Origin: Mycobacterium pseudokansasii
GTDB taxonomy: Bacteria; Actinomycetota; Actinomycetes; Mycobacteriales; Mycobacteriaceae
Direction of reading: 5' to 3'
Assembly (NCBI RefSeq): GCF_900566075.1
Contig: NZ_UPHU01000001.1
Location: forward strand, 4,898,325 to 4,962,324
DNA: 64,000 bases
Shown here: piece by piece, positions 1 through 10,053 of the stretch
Layout of the letters: each line of letters begins with the position of its first letter
Numbering within the stretch: position 1 is the stretch's first letter
The notes under the pieces: model-generated
What the model was told of the DNA's origin: nothing
Databases searched by the model: none
The model's input: only the letters and a program-made list of their open reading frames with translations
Position numbers and translations under genes: made by a program

Positions 1-757
1 CGACATGGACCAGCTCGCCCGGTTCGAGCAACGACCAACGCGGGTCCTCGTCCATCGGCTCGGTGGCGAACACCACCGACGGCCGGGTGCACAGGTGCGA
101 CGACCACGCGCGAATTCGGTTGCTGCGCAGGTGAAATTCCGGACCGCATGCCGACAGGTCGCGCCGGTCCAGCACATAGAGCTCATGAGAGTCCGGATAA
201 CGCAGCGCCCACATGTCGGTGGCGGTGCTGAGCAGCACGTTGACGGCGTAAATCGGCACGTTCGCGGCCAACCATCGCAGGGCGTCGACCAGGCCGGCTG
301 ACGGGTCGCCGCCGTGAGCGCGGATCGTGGCGGTGATCAACGCGAACACCCGCTCGGAATCGGTCTGGCCCAACACCAGATCCGCTGCGCCGAGTTCGCG
401 GAGTCGTCCGTCGATGACGTCCAGGCCCTCGACCACACCGTTGTGTGCGAACATTCGCCCGTCCTGCAAGAACGGGTGGGTGTTGCGGACGTCGAGCGAC
501 CCGGTTGTCGCGTAACGCACGTGAGCGACGAACGTCGTGCCGGTCAGCTCGCGGGCCTCGGTCGCGAATGCGGTGTCATGCCAGGCTGCCATCGGCTCTT
601 TGTGCAACTGCGGCCGGCCGTGTTCGTCGAACACTCCCACTCCGGTGCCGTCGGGGTTTCTGCGGCTTTGCCGGGCCAGGCTATCGGGGGCGTCCAGCAG
701 CCAAAAGGTGGCGGTGACAACGTCATTCCCGGCATGCAGGCCAAAGAGTCGGCACAT
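1..757 (-). CDS. Class II glutamine amidotransferase, 3' end outside the window
   Basis: The reading frame is open from an ATG at 757 to the window edge (252 residues visible). It starts MCRLFGLHAG, so removal of the initiator Met would expose Cys2, the N-terminal nucleophile of class II (Ntn) glutamine amidotransferases. Further family marks are PDGTGVG, FVAHVRYAT and the oxyanion segment HNGVVEG. The family frees ammonia from glutamine for an acceptor; stand-alone YafJ-like members have poorly known substrates. The position beside the Rv1059/fadD14 homologues suggests it corresponds to M. tuberculosis Rv1061, which is inference from gene order. The C-terminal part is missing only because the window ends. 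Confidence 0.85.
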   Translation of the reverse strand, partial: MCRLFGLHAGNDVVTATFWLLDAPDSLARQSRRNPDGTGVGVFDEHGRPQLHKEPMAAWHDTAFATEARELTGTTFVAHVRYATTGSLDVRNTHPFLQDGRMFAHNGVVEGLDVIDGRLRELGAADLVLGQTDSERVFALITATIRAHGGDPSAGLVDALRWLAANVPIYAVNVLLSTATDMWALRYPDSHELYVLDRRDLSACGPEFHLRSNRIRAWSSHLCTRPSVVFATEPMDEDPRWSLLEPGELVHV

Positions 758-921
758 GGCCTCGACGTTACCCAACCTCGCGGCGCCGGCATTGCCGGCC
801 ATGAACGCAGCCCGGCTGTACATCAGCAAAGACATGACTGCGGTGCTCCGGTGTGGTCAAATACGGGCTAGCGCTCGGTGGCGTCCCGGTTGCCGGCGGC
901 AGATCAGGCGGGAGGCCACCC

Positions 922-2541
922 ATGGCAGCTGCTGACCTCGTGATCCGCGGTGTGGTGTTGACCGTCGACGACGCCCGACCTACCGCCGAAGCCCTTGCCG
1001 TCAAAGACGGCCGGATCGTCGCGGTGGGCAACTGGTCGGACGTCGAGGGCTGGGTCGGCTCCGATACGCCGGTCGTCGACACCGGATCGGGCTGTGTCAT
1101 GCCGGGCCTGGTGGAGGCGCACGGGCACCCGCTGCTGGAGTCGATGGTGCTGTCGGACCGGATGGTCGACATCCGCCCGGTCACGGTCCGCAACGCGGAC
1201 AACGTGGTCGGCGCGATTCGGCAGGAGGTGTCCGCGCGAGGTGCGACGGGCGCCTACCTGTTCGGCTGGGATCCGCTGCTGCAACCAGGTCTCCCGGAGC
1301 CGACCCTGCACTGGCTCGACGGCCTGGCCGCAGACACCCCGCTGGTCATCTTTCACAACTCCTGTCATAAGGCCTACTTCAACTCGACTGCCGCCAGGCA
1401 GGCCGGGATCACCCGCGATACGCCAAACCCTAAGGGCGCCAACTACGGTCGCGACGCCAACGGCGACCTCGACGGCACCGCCGAGGAAACCGCCGCGTTG
1501 CTGCCGCTGGTCGCCGGAGCGATCAACCCGGCCGACTATCCGGGCATGCTGCGCGCCGAGTGCGCCCGGCTGAATCAGGTGGGCCTGACGACCTGCTCGG
1601 AGATGGCGTTCGAGCCCACTTTCCGCCCGGTGCTTGCCAAGGTTCATGAGGCGGGCGAGCTGACCGTCCGGCTGCGCACCTACGAGATCTCCAACGCGGC
1701 GCTGAGCACCGACATGACCCCCGCCAACGGCGACGACATGGTGCGCCAGGTGGGCATCAAGATCTGGGTCGACGGCTCGCCGTGGCTGGGCAATATCGAC
1801 TTGTCGGCCCCCTATCTCGACACTGGTGCCAGCCGCGCCATGGGCATCGCGCCGGGTTCCTGCGGCCACGCCAACTACAGCCGCGAACAGTTGACCGAGA
1901 TCGTCGACGCCTACTTCCCGCACGGCTGGCCGATGGCGTGCCACGTCATGGGTGACGCCGGAATCGACACCATTCTCGACGTCTACGAGGAAGCACTACG
2001 CAAGCACCCGCGAACCGATCACCGGCTACGGCTCGAACACGTCCCGCTGATGCGCCCGGACCAGCTGCGGCGCGCCGCGGCGCTGGGCGTCACCGCCAGC
2101 CTGTTCGTCGACCAGATCCACTATTGGGGCGACATCCTGGTCGACGGCCTTTTCGGGCCCGAGCGCGGGGCGCAGTGGGCGCCGGCGGGTTCGGCCGTCG
2201 CCGCCGGAATGCGGATCTCACTGCACAATGATCCGCCGGTCACCCCCGAAGAACCGCTGCGCAACATCAGCGTCGCGGCCACCCGTACCGCGCCCAGCGG
2301 GCGGGTACTGGCGCCCGAGGAGCGGTTGACGGTCGACCAGGCGATCCGTGCGCAGACGCTGGACGCGGCGTGGCAGTTGTTCGCCGACGACGTGATCGGC
2401 TCGCTGGAGGTCGGCAAGTACGCCGACATGGTCGTGTTGTCGCAAGACCCGCGGACGGTCGCCCCCGAGGAGATCGCCGATCTCGAGGTACGCGCGACGT
2501 TTCTCGCCGGCCGGCAGGTGTACGGCCCGACTCTGGGCTGA
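922..2541 (+). CDS. Amidohydrolase family 3 protein (YtcJ-like)
   Basis: A 539-residue metal-dependent hydrolase. The ATG at 922 is chosen because GGAGG lies 7 bases upstream and the protein then opens directly with the beta-sandwich strand AAADLVIRGVVLTVDDARPTA. Metal-binding HGHP follows GLVEAHGHP near residue 70. Later HVMGDAG and RLEHVPLMRP carry the other ligand histidines, and LHNDPPVTP the terminal Asp region. Family members cleave cyclic or linear amides and N-acyl groups; the substrate here is unknown. It stands alone on the plus strand, divergent from the amidotransferase, about 165 bp away. A longer frame reaches back to 853 but lacks a ribosome site. Confidence 0.9.
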   Translation: MAAADLVIRGVVLTVDDARPTAEALAVKDGRIVAVGNWSDVEGWVGSDTPVVDTGSGCVMPGLVEAHGHPLLESMVLSDRMVDIRPVTVRNADNVVGAIRQEVSARGATGAYLFGWDPLLQPGLPEPTLHWLDGLAADTPLVIFHNSCHKAYFNSTAARQAGITRDTPNPKGANYGRDANGDLDGTAEETAALLPLVAGAINPADYPGMLRAECARLNQVGLTTCSEMAFEPTFRPVLAKVHEAGELTVRLRTYEISNAALSTDMTPANGDDMVRQVGIKIWVDGSPWLGNIDLSAPYLDTGASRAMGIAPGSCGHANYSREQLTEIVDAYFPHGWPMACHVMGDAGIDTILDVYEEALRKHPRTDHRLRLEHVPLMRPDQLRRAAALGVTASLFVDQIHYWGDILVDGLFGPERGAQWAPAGSAVAAGMRISLHNDPPVTPEEPLRNISVAATRTAPSGRVLAPEERLTVDQAIRAQTLDAAWQLFADDVIGSLEVGKYADMVVLSQDPRTVAPEEIADLEVRATFLAGRQVYGPTLG

Positions 2542-2578
2542 GGCCGTCGACGGGTTCGCGAGCGCCGCGCGCCGCCGT

Positions 2579-3091
2579 TCAGCCCACCAGTTGGTCGGCG
2601 AGTTTCTCCAGCACGATGCGGGCGTAGCCCTTCCACATCCTGCCGAACAGCGGCAGCAGCGGTGCGCTCACGCCCGATTTGGGGTGCAGGGTCCACTGCC
2701 AGGCGACCCGGGTTCCCGTCCCCGCCGGCGCGAAGCTCCACTGGCCTTCCACCAGGCTGACCAGCGGCGCCAACGGACCCTTGATGTCGGTGAGCGTGTA
2801 GCTGAACGATCGCGGCGGGTCAACGTTGGTCAGCGTCTCGCGCACCAGGCCGCCGCCGACCATGGCGATGACACGGGTTTGGCCCGCCGCATCCCAATCG
2901 CCGGTTTGGTCCCGGACCTCCTTGATCGGCGGGATCACCCCATACCACTGAGAACAGATCACCGGCAGCGCTATCGGCAGCGTTCGACTGAAGGCGTCCT
3001 CGACGGTGACCGGTATTGCCCGCGATTGCTCGACTACGACAGAGCGTGTCAGTTGCCCATCCCCTTTATCTCGAGGTCGATTTGCGGACAA
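2579..3091 (-). CDS. SRPBCC (START-like) family protein
   Basis: A 170-residue soluble protein. The RAIPVTVEDAFSRTLP start, the central beta strands (RVIAMVGGGLVRETLTNVD) and the long C-terminal helix (FGRMWKGYARIVLEKLADQLV) fit a polyketide-cyclase/START helix-grip fold that binds a hydrophobic ligand. Ligand and function are unknown. It ends 26 bp upstream-side of the reductase-like gene start region and is transcribed in the same direction as its neighbours at 3.1-9.5 kb. The ATG at 3091 is the only normal start; a GGGG stretch just inside the frame leaves some doubt about the N-terminal 14 residues. Confidence 0.8.
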   Translation of the reverse strand: MSANRPRDKGDGQLTRSVVVEQSRAIPVTVEDAFSRTLPIALPVICSQWYGVIPPIKEVRDQTGDWDAAGQTRVIAMVGGGLVRETLTNVDPPRSFSYTLTDIKGPLAPLVSLVEGQWSFAPAGTGTRVAWQWTLHPKSGVSAPLLPLFGRMWKGYARIVLEKLADQLVG

Positions 3092-3116
3092 CTCTAACCG
3101 CGATATCGGCCGGTGG

Positions 3117-4175
3117 TCACCGCGACAGCTCCGGTGCGGCCCGGGCGCTGATCAACGGCAGATCGAAGAAACTTTGGATGCCCGCCGGGGCGGCGCAGGT
3201 CGCAGGGATCGCGTTGACGCAGTGCGCCGCAGTGGCGACGATGCCCGGGTTGCTCCGCAGCCCGGCCGCCACGCTCTCCGGCTGCCACCCCTTGACGGTG
3301 ACGAAGGTGTCGGGATTACCGCGCACCTCGATCTCGTAACGCTCCCCTGCCGGTCCGAAAGACCATGGCGGATCAAGGTTTTCGGACCCCATCAGCCAGT
3401 TGACGGTGATCTCGACCACCACTTCGTCCCCGACGAGCGCTTCCCAGTGAAACCGGCGCCCGGCAACCTGGCCCGGTTCGATGATCCCAATCGGCGAGTC
3501 TATCGGCGCGGTCGCAACGGCGACTTCCTGCGATGTGCGGATCTTGGGATCGGCGGCAAAGCCCAGACGGTCGACGCACAGCCGGACCGACTGCATGAAC
3601 CCGCCGTCGAGCAGTTTCTGCATCGGCCCGGTCAGCGCGCTGTCCGGGGTGCCGCCGAAGCCCATCACATAGCGCAGCACATCGGGGGCACCGTAGCTTC
3701 GCAGGTCCGAAAACTCCTCGGAGCGAACAAAAGTCACGCCGGTCGACATCACCGACAGCAGCAACGGAAACAGTTCGGTGGCCGCTCCGGGCCCGATACC
3801 GGCTCCATGCAGGGTCGCATTGCCGGCCTGCGCGGCCACCTCGAGCGGCGCAGCTTCCTTCTCGCTCGGGTAGAACCACCCGACCGGAGTGACGACATTC
3901 TTGCCCGAGCGCAGCAACGCCGCGACCTCGTCGACGCTGGGCAGCAACGGCGCGTAGACCACTGCGTCGGCGTCGAGGGCCAAGATGTCATCGACGCTGT
4001 TGGTGGCGACGACTCCCAGCGGTGCGGTGCCGATGATCTCACCGACGTCTTTGCCCTTCTTGGCCTCGGAATGCACCCAGCAGCCGGCCAATTCGAGCTC
4101 TGGATGCTCGAGCACACCCTTGATCGCGGCGACCCCCACCGACCCGGTTGCCCATTGAACGACCCGCAAACTCAT
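3117..4175 (-). CDS. Dihydrodipicolinate-reductase-like NAD(P)-binding protein (Rv1059-like)
   Basis: A 352-residue protein opening SLRVVQWATGSVGVAAIKGV, a Rossmann dinucleotide site typical of the mycobacterial family annotated as dihydrodipicolinate reductase or 2,4-diaminopentanoate-dehydrogenase-like. The start at 4175 follows AGGAAGG and begins exactly at the Rossmann strand; an in-frame ATG 11 codons earlier adds only a charged tail. It is not the DapB of lysine synthesis. It lies downstream of fadD14 on the same strand (108 bp), the order seen for Rv1058-Rv1059. The substrate is unknown; a carbonyl or amino compound is inferred from the fold. Confidence 0.85.
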   Translation of the reverse strand: MSLRVVQWATGSVGVAAIKGVLEHPELELAGCWVHSEAKKGKDVGEIIGTAPLGVVATNSVDDILALDADAVVYAPLLPSVDEVAALLRSGKNVVTPVGWFYPSEKEAAPLEVAAQAGNATLHGAGIGPGAATELFPLLLSVMSTGVTFVRSEEFSDLRSYGAPDVLRYVMGFGGTPDSALTGPMQKLLDGGFMQSVRLCVDRLGFAADPKIRTSQEVAVATAPIDSPIGIIEPGQVAGRRFHWEALVGDEVVVEITVNWLMGSENLDPPWSFGPAGERYEIEVRGNPDTFVTVKGWQPESVAAGLRSNPGIVATAAHCVNAIPATCAAPAGIQSFFDLPLISARAAPELSR

Positions 4176-4283
4176 GTCCTCGAACTCACCTTCCTCGCGA
4201 GCAGACACACAATCGCACGTTTTGCCGCGTGGCCATGCGATTCTATGACTGCTCGCGCACAGCGGATGGCGCCCCCGCGGCGC

Positions 4284-5915
<1,632 letters not shown>

Positions 5916-6051
5916 CGATGTACCGCCTTACGGGTCTCGGCGCAGCACCGCCTCATGTCTGGTCGGGCGAATGCTATCGCCGCGGCAGGTCATGAGCTAC
6001 GGGTTCCCCTTAGAACCGCGTTCAATGCCAGGCCGATCCCGGCCACGGCCG

Positions 6052-7245
6052 TCAGGCCAGCGCCGCCTCGTACTGCAGCAACTCCGGCATGATCCACTCC
6101 GTCGAGGTCTCGAGCGCGCGGGCGTCGTCGATGCCCGGGATGGTCGCGGCGACCGGCACCATCGTGATCGTGCCGGTGTAGTCGGCGATGTACAGATGGC
6201 CACCGTCCCGGCTCTCGATGACGCACGACGGTTGCGCGACGCGGACGGTGCCGGCGATGTCCTGGGTGAGCGTGTTCAGCACCGTGACCCGGTCCTCGCT
6301 CACCAGGTAGGCCCGATCACCGTCACCACTGAGGGTCAGGCGGGTGACCAAACCACCGATCTGGTCGATCTTGCGGGTAGCGGTGACCGTGCGGGCACGG
6401 CTGTCGACGACGTCGACCACGGCGCCGAAGTCAGCGCCGCAACTGGCGACGTAGACGGTGGCGCCGTCGGGGCTCACCGCGACATCGCGAACCGCCGAAC
6501 CGATGTCGACGGTGCCGACGACGCGCAGTTGCGGCTTACCGTGCTGGTCGCTGTGGGGGCTCTTGGGGTTCTTGCGGCGCCAGCGCGAGCGGCCGGTGGC
6601 GCCCCGATCCGCGTCAGGCTCTGCGCGGGTCGCGACGACGACCAGCTGGCCGCCGGACGGACCGTTGATGCCGACGTAGAGCCGGCTCCCGTCGGCGCTG
6701 ATCCGCACGCACTGGGCGGTGGTGCCCGGGGCGGCCGCGAGGTCGACGGCCTCGATGCCGCCCGTGGCGGTGTCCAGGACAGCGACGTCGGCGCTGCGGG
6801 CGCCGTTCCGGCTGGCGTAGACGTGGTTGCCGCGGGGGTCGGCGGTGAGGTCGCTGACGCTGAGCGTCAGCGGGTGGGTGGCGGCAAGGGTGTTGGTGGA
6901 CGCGTCGATGACGCCGATCGAGTCGTAGGCCGGCGACACGACGCTGACGTATGCCCGCTCGGCCGGCGCGCTGCCGGTCGCGATGGCGAACGGCTCGTTG
7001 ACGCCGGCGATGGTCTCCACCACCCGGCACCTGTCGGTGTCGATGACCGACACGCTGTGGTCGCTGTAATTGGTCACCAGCAGCCGGCTGCCGTCGAGGC
7101 TCATGGCCATGCCGGCGATGGGACCGTTGTTCACGCGGATCTCCACAGCGGCCGGCGAATCGGGTGTGGCGCCGGACCCGAAAAGCTGGACCTGTGCGCC
7201 GTCCCGCTCATCCCAGCTGGTGTTTTGGCCGTTCACATCGCTCAC
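6052..7245 (-). CDS. YVTN-type beta-propeller protein (Rv1057-like)
   Basis: A 397-residue protein of repeated 40-45-residue blades such as SLDGSRLLVTNYSDHSVSVID, ADPRGNHVYASRNG, SPDGATVYVASCG and SRDGGHLYIADY, giving a seven-bladed propeller. No signal peptide is visible. The M. tuberculosis homologue Rv1057 (393 aa) is known as a stress-responsive gene repressed by TrcR and bound by MprA; its biochemical role is unresolved. A basic linker (RSRWRRKNPKSPHSD) interrupts two blades near residue 225. It has its own AT-rich upstream region and trcRS lies about 17 kb away. Confidence 0.88.
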   Translation of the reverse strand: MSDVNGQNTSWDERDGAQVQLFGSGATPDSPAAVEIRVNNGPIAGMAMSLDGSRLLVTNYSDHSVSVIDTDRCRVVETIAGVNEPFAIATGSAPAERAYVSVVSPAYDSIGVIDASTNTLAATHPLTLSVSDLTADPRGNHVYASRNGARSADVAVLDTATGGIEAVDLAAAPGTTAQCVRISADGSRLYVGINGPSGGQLVVVATRAEPDADRGATGRSRWRRKNPKSPHSDQHGKPQLRVVGTVDIGSAVRDVAVSPDGATVYVASCGADFGAVVDVVDSRARTVTATRKIDQIGGLVTRLTLSGDGDRAYLVSEDRVTVLNTLTQDIAGTVRVAQPSCVIESRDGGHLYIADYTGTITMVPVAATIPGIDDARALETSTEWIMPELLQYEAALA

Positions 7246-7637
7246 GTTGGCACCGCCTTTGCTGTGTTGCGCGGGCTTCGGACATCGCGACTGCTCTGTG
7301 CGACCTGACCGCCCGGGACCACCCGGATTTCAGCACCAAAAAGCGCTGATTGACCGCGTTCGCAAGAGTCTAGCCGTTGAATTATCGACGAAAAGATTTC
7401 GATTTCGGCATTGTTACCCAGGTCACTCCGCAGCCTCAGGCTAAACTCAGACTGCAGTAATCGGGTATTCGGTAAGGCGCCCTAGAGCAAACTTATATTG
7501 CCATGTTATCAGCGATTTCAAACGTTACGGCTAACTTGTTGCAAAGCAATTACGCAGTCGTTAGATAAGAAATTCTTATATTGCGCGACCAAAAGAGGCG
7601 AATATCACAATGCGCTAAGCCGGCTCTCGCGGCCGCC
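7246..7637 (-). promoter_or_regulatory. AT-rich upstream region of the beta-propeller gene, candidate TrcR/MprA control region
   Basis: 392 bp without a gene. The part from about 7360 to 7615 is visibly AT-rich against GC-rich surroundings. It contains a 15-bp inverted repeat, ATAAGAA-A-TTCTTAT, at 7565-7579 and TTATATTGCC/CTTATATTGCG stretches. In M. tuberculosis TrcR binds an AT-rich sequence upstream of Rv1057; assigning that role here is inference. No RNA gene was recognised in it. Confidence 0.5.
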
Positions 7638-8408
7638 TCAGCCGAATTCGGTGCGTGGGCGTGGTAGCACGACACCGTCGACAAAGATGTCGAGCTTTTC
7701 GTTGTAAAACGCCACCAAGCCGGCGATGGCGGCGACGGCCGGCAACGGGTAATGGTAGGTCCACGCCAGGTCGGCGTGCACCATGTCGCCGACCTGCACC
7801 GACCAGTAGCCCGATGTCGTTCCCTTGTACGGGCATAGCGTCCGCGTCGAGCTGGGTTCCAGGTGTTCGAAAGCGACGTCGGTGGGATCGATGTAGTAGC
7901 GGGTCGGCAAACCGGTTTCGAACACCAGCACCGGTGACCGGGTGTCGGCGAGCACGACGCCGTCCAACTCCACCCGGACGTGGCGGCGCGAGCGCAGTGC
8001 GTCCACCCGGGTGTACGGATTGCGCGGGTGGCCATAGATCTGCTCATCCTCTTCGAACCACCGCAGCGGGTCCCAGTCGAAGCGCACCGTGCCCGCGAGT
8101 GGACTGTCGCCGTCGGCGTCGAATACCCGCGCGGCCGACGGGTGGGTCCGGTGTGCGCCGACCAGCGAATGCAACCGCGACGGGCCGAACTGGACCTGTT
8201 GGGGGTGGTCCTCGTCGCGCAGGAATTTCCTGCGGACATCGGCGATCGGCACGTAATACGTTGGGTAGTAAGGCAATTCCCACACATAGCGGGCGCCGGT
8301 GGTGTCGAATACCAGTGCGTCGTCAAGGTAGCCGCGGACGCGGCGCGGCGCCGGCTCGATGCGTCCGCGCGCGGCCGCCATCTGCGGGTAGTCGTGCTCG
8401 GTGCCCAT
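7638..8408 (-). CDS. DUF427 family protein (Rv1056-like)
   Basis: A 256-residue protein with two DUF427 units. The first runs through RGYLDDALVFDTTGARYVWELPYYPTYYVP, the second through VRVELDGVVLADTRSPVLVFETGLPTRYYI and CPYKGTTSGYWSVQVGD. DUF427 proteins adopt a small beta-barrel and have no settled function. It is the first gene upstream of the Rv1057-like gene, as Rv1056 is in M. tuberculosis. The next gene upstream ends 7 bp from its start, so 9465-7638 is probably one operon of three genes. Confidence 0.85.
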   Translation of the reverse strand: MGTEHDYPQMAAARGRIEPAPRRVRGYLDDALVFDTTGARYVWELPYYPTYYVPIADVRRKFLRDEDHPQQVQFGPSRLHSLVGAHRTHPSAARVFDADGDSPLAGTVRFDWDPLRWFEEDEQIYGHPRNPYTRVDALRSRRHVRVELDGVVLADTRSPVLVFETGLPTRYYIDPTDVAFEHLEPSSTRTLCPYKGTTSGYWSVQVGDMVHADLAWTYHYPLPAVAAIAGLVAFYNEKLDIFVDGVVLPRPRTEFG

Positions 8409-8415
8409 CTGTCGC

Positions 8416-8697
8416 CTACTGGTCCTTCTGGTACTTGGAAGCCAGGCCGACCGGCGCGTGGGCGATCGCTTTGCGGATTGCGTCTGCCAGCGCCAGCGCG
8501 CTTTCCTCGGTGAGTTCGAGCGCGACCCGCGCGGACGGTCCGAGCTCGGGATTGATCACATCGATGTTCACCGTGTGGCCGTAGGGGGCGTGGACGGGAT
8601 GATCGACATATACCGTGGCCCGGCTGGCGCCAAACCAGCCCGTCGCGCCCTTGCCGCTGCCGTCGATGTCCAGGTGTTCGGTCAGGAAAGTGCACAT
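8416..8697 (-). CDS. Small conserved protein, probably DUF6295
   Basis: A 93-residue protein opening MCTFLTEHLDIDGSGKGATG and containing DHPVHAPYGHTVNIDVINPE, features I associate with the DUF6295 family. No signal peptide or membrane segment is seen. It sits 12 bp downstream of the dienelactone hydrolase and 7 bp upstream of the DUF427 gene on the same strand, so co-transcription is likely. Function is unknown. Confidence 0.75.
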   Translation of the reverse strand: MCTFLTEHLDIDGSGKGATGWFGASRATVYVDHPVHAPYGHTVNIDVINPELGPSARVALELTEESALALADAIRKAIAHAPVGLASKYQKDQ

Positions 8698-8709
8698 GGG
8701 TTGACAGAC

Positions 8710-9465
8710 CTAGCCTTTCAGGTGCGCAGCGAAGAACTCGTTGATGCGGCGCCAACCGTCCAGCGCCGCCTCTACCCGGTATGCCGGCCGGTCGACGGAG
8801 AAGAACGCGTGACCCGCGCCCTCGTAGGAGGTGAACGAGTGCGGCTTGCCCAGCCTGGTCAGCTCGGCATCCAGTGCAGCCACGCCGGCGGGCGCCGGGA
8901 AGCGGTCCTCGACCCCGAACAACCCCAGCAGCGGGCAGCTCAGGTTCACGGCCAGGTTCCGGATGGGTTTCATGGTCTTGGGTATCCCCTCGGGGGGATC
9001 CTCGACGATGAACGCGCCGTAGCAGTCCACCGCGGCGTCGAACCGCAACGAGCACGCGGCCAGGTAGGCGTGGCGCCCGCCCGAGCAGTGCCCGATCACG
9101 CCGAATCTGCCGGTTGCGCCCGGCAGCGAGCGCAGGTGCTCCACCGCGCCGGCGACGTCGCCGACCAGTCGTTCGTCGGGCACCCCGCCCGCCGCCCGCG
9201 CCGCGGCGGCGGCGTCGTCCGGTTCGGCGCCCGGGGCCTCGCGGGAATACAGGTTGGGGGCCACCGTGTGGTAACCGTTGACCGCGAGCCGGCGAACGAA
9301 CTCCTTGGTCTCGCGGTCGTAGTCCGGCATGTGGTGGATCCAGACGATGCCGCCGCGTGACCCCGCGGCGAGCGGCATGCCCCGGTAGGCCTCGATCTCG
9401 TCGCCGCCGTGCCCGGTGATCGTGACCGTCTCCGCGCGAATCGCATCCGGACTGACAGCGTTCAT
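8710..9465 (-). CDS. Dienelactone hydrolase family protein
   Basis: A 251-residue alpha/beta hydrolase. The nucleophile is Cys in GHCSGG, with the acid in GVEDRFPAP and the catalytic His in GAGHAFF, the Cys-Asp-His triad of dienelactone hydrolases rather than the Ser triad. The family opens lactone rings in chloroaromatic degradation, but most mycobacterial members have unknown substrates. It heads a compact minus-strand operon with the small DUF6295-like and DUF427 genes, and is divergent from the deazaflavin reductase (71 bp between starts). Confidence 0.88.
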   Translation of the reverse strand: MNAVSPDAIRAETVTITGHGGDEIEAYRGMPLAAGSRGGIVWIHHMPDYDRETKEFVRRLAVNGYHTVAPNLYSREAPGAEPDDAAAAARAAGGVPDERLVGDVAGAVEHLRSLPGATGRFGVIGHCSGGRHAYLAACSLRFDAAVDCYGAFIVEDPPEGIPKTMKPIRNLAVNLSCPLLGLFGVEDRFPAPAGVAALDAELTRLGKPHSFTSYEGAGHAFFSVDRPAYRVEAALDGWRRINEFFAAHLKG

Positions 9466-9536
9466 CGCGACACTCCTTGTCTGGCACAGCTGCTCCTCGC
9501 CACTGCCCGGTCCAACCTATCGAGTAGCGTTTAGCC

Positions 9537-10049
9537 GTGACACTTCGGCGGGAAAGCCCGACTCGCGGACGACGGTTACGGCTCGATGAGGCCCTGATGG
9601 AACGCGTGTTGATCAGCCCGGTGGGTGATCTGTTCGTCCTGCACGTCGCGCCGCGTGTCGACAAAGCACTGATCCCGCGCACCAATGGCCGGCTCAGTTC
9701 GGTCGGCTGGAACAAGGTCGGTCTGCTCACCTCGACCGGCGCCAAGTCCGGTCGGCCGCGCACCCAGCCGCTGACGTTTCTCGAAGACGGCGACGGTCTG
9801 CTGGCCATCGGCTCCAACTACGGGCGGGTCGACCATCCCGGGTGGAGCGCCAACCTGCTGGCGCACCCTGAATGCACCGTCGAGTTCAAAGGACCGCCCA
9901 GGCCGTACCGCGCCGAGTTGCTCACCGGCAACGACCGCGCCCAGGCCTGGGCCACGGCCGCCGACTTCTACGCCGGCTACGAGCGCTACCGCGCCAAGTG
10001 CGCTCCGCGACAGATCAGGGTGTTTCGGCTGCGGCCGCTGACCGGCTGA
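9537..10049 (+). CDS. Nitroreductase/deazaflavin-dependent (F420) oxidoreductase
   Basis: A 170-residue split-barrel protein with the signature GLLTSTGAKSGRPRTQPL and FLEDGDGLLAIGSNYGR...HPGWSANLLAHP, typical of the Ddn/FDOR-A family. These enzymes use reduced F420 to reduce quinones or nitroaromatic compounds. Start is a GTG at 9537, the first possible codon after an in-frame stop region. It is a single-gene unit convergent with the phytase-like lipoprotein, whose stop lies 5 bp away. Confidence 0.87.
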   Translation: MTLRRESPTRGRRLRLDEALMERVLISPVGDLFVLHVAPRVDKALIPRTNGRLSSVGWNKVGLLTSTGAKSGRPRTQPLTFLEDGDGLLAIGSNYGRVDHPGWSANLLAHPECTVEFKGPPRPYRAELLTGNDRAQAWATAADFYAGYERYRAKCAPRQIRVFRLRPLTG

Positions 10050-10053
10050 ATGT

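Noticed and set aside
7550..9817. 755-codon minus-strand frame over the DUF427, DUF6295-like and dienelactone hydrolase genes
   Set aside because: Three well-recognised genes lie on the same strand in other frames; the long frame is a GC-rich shadow.
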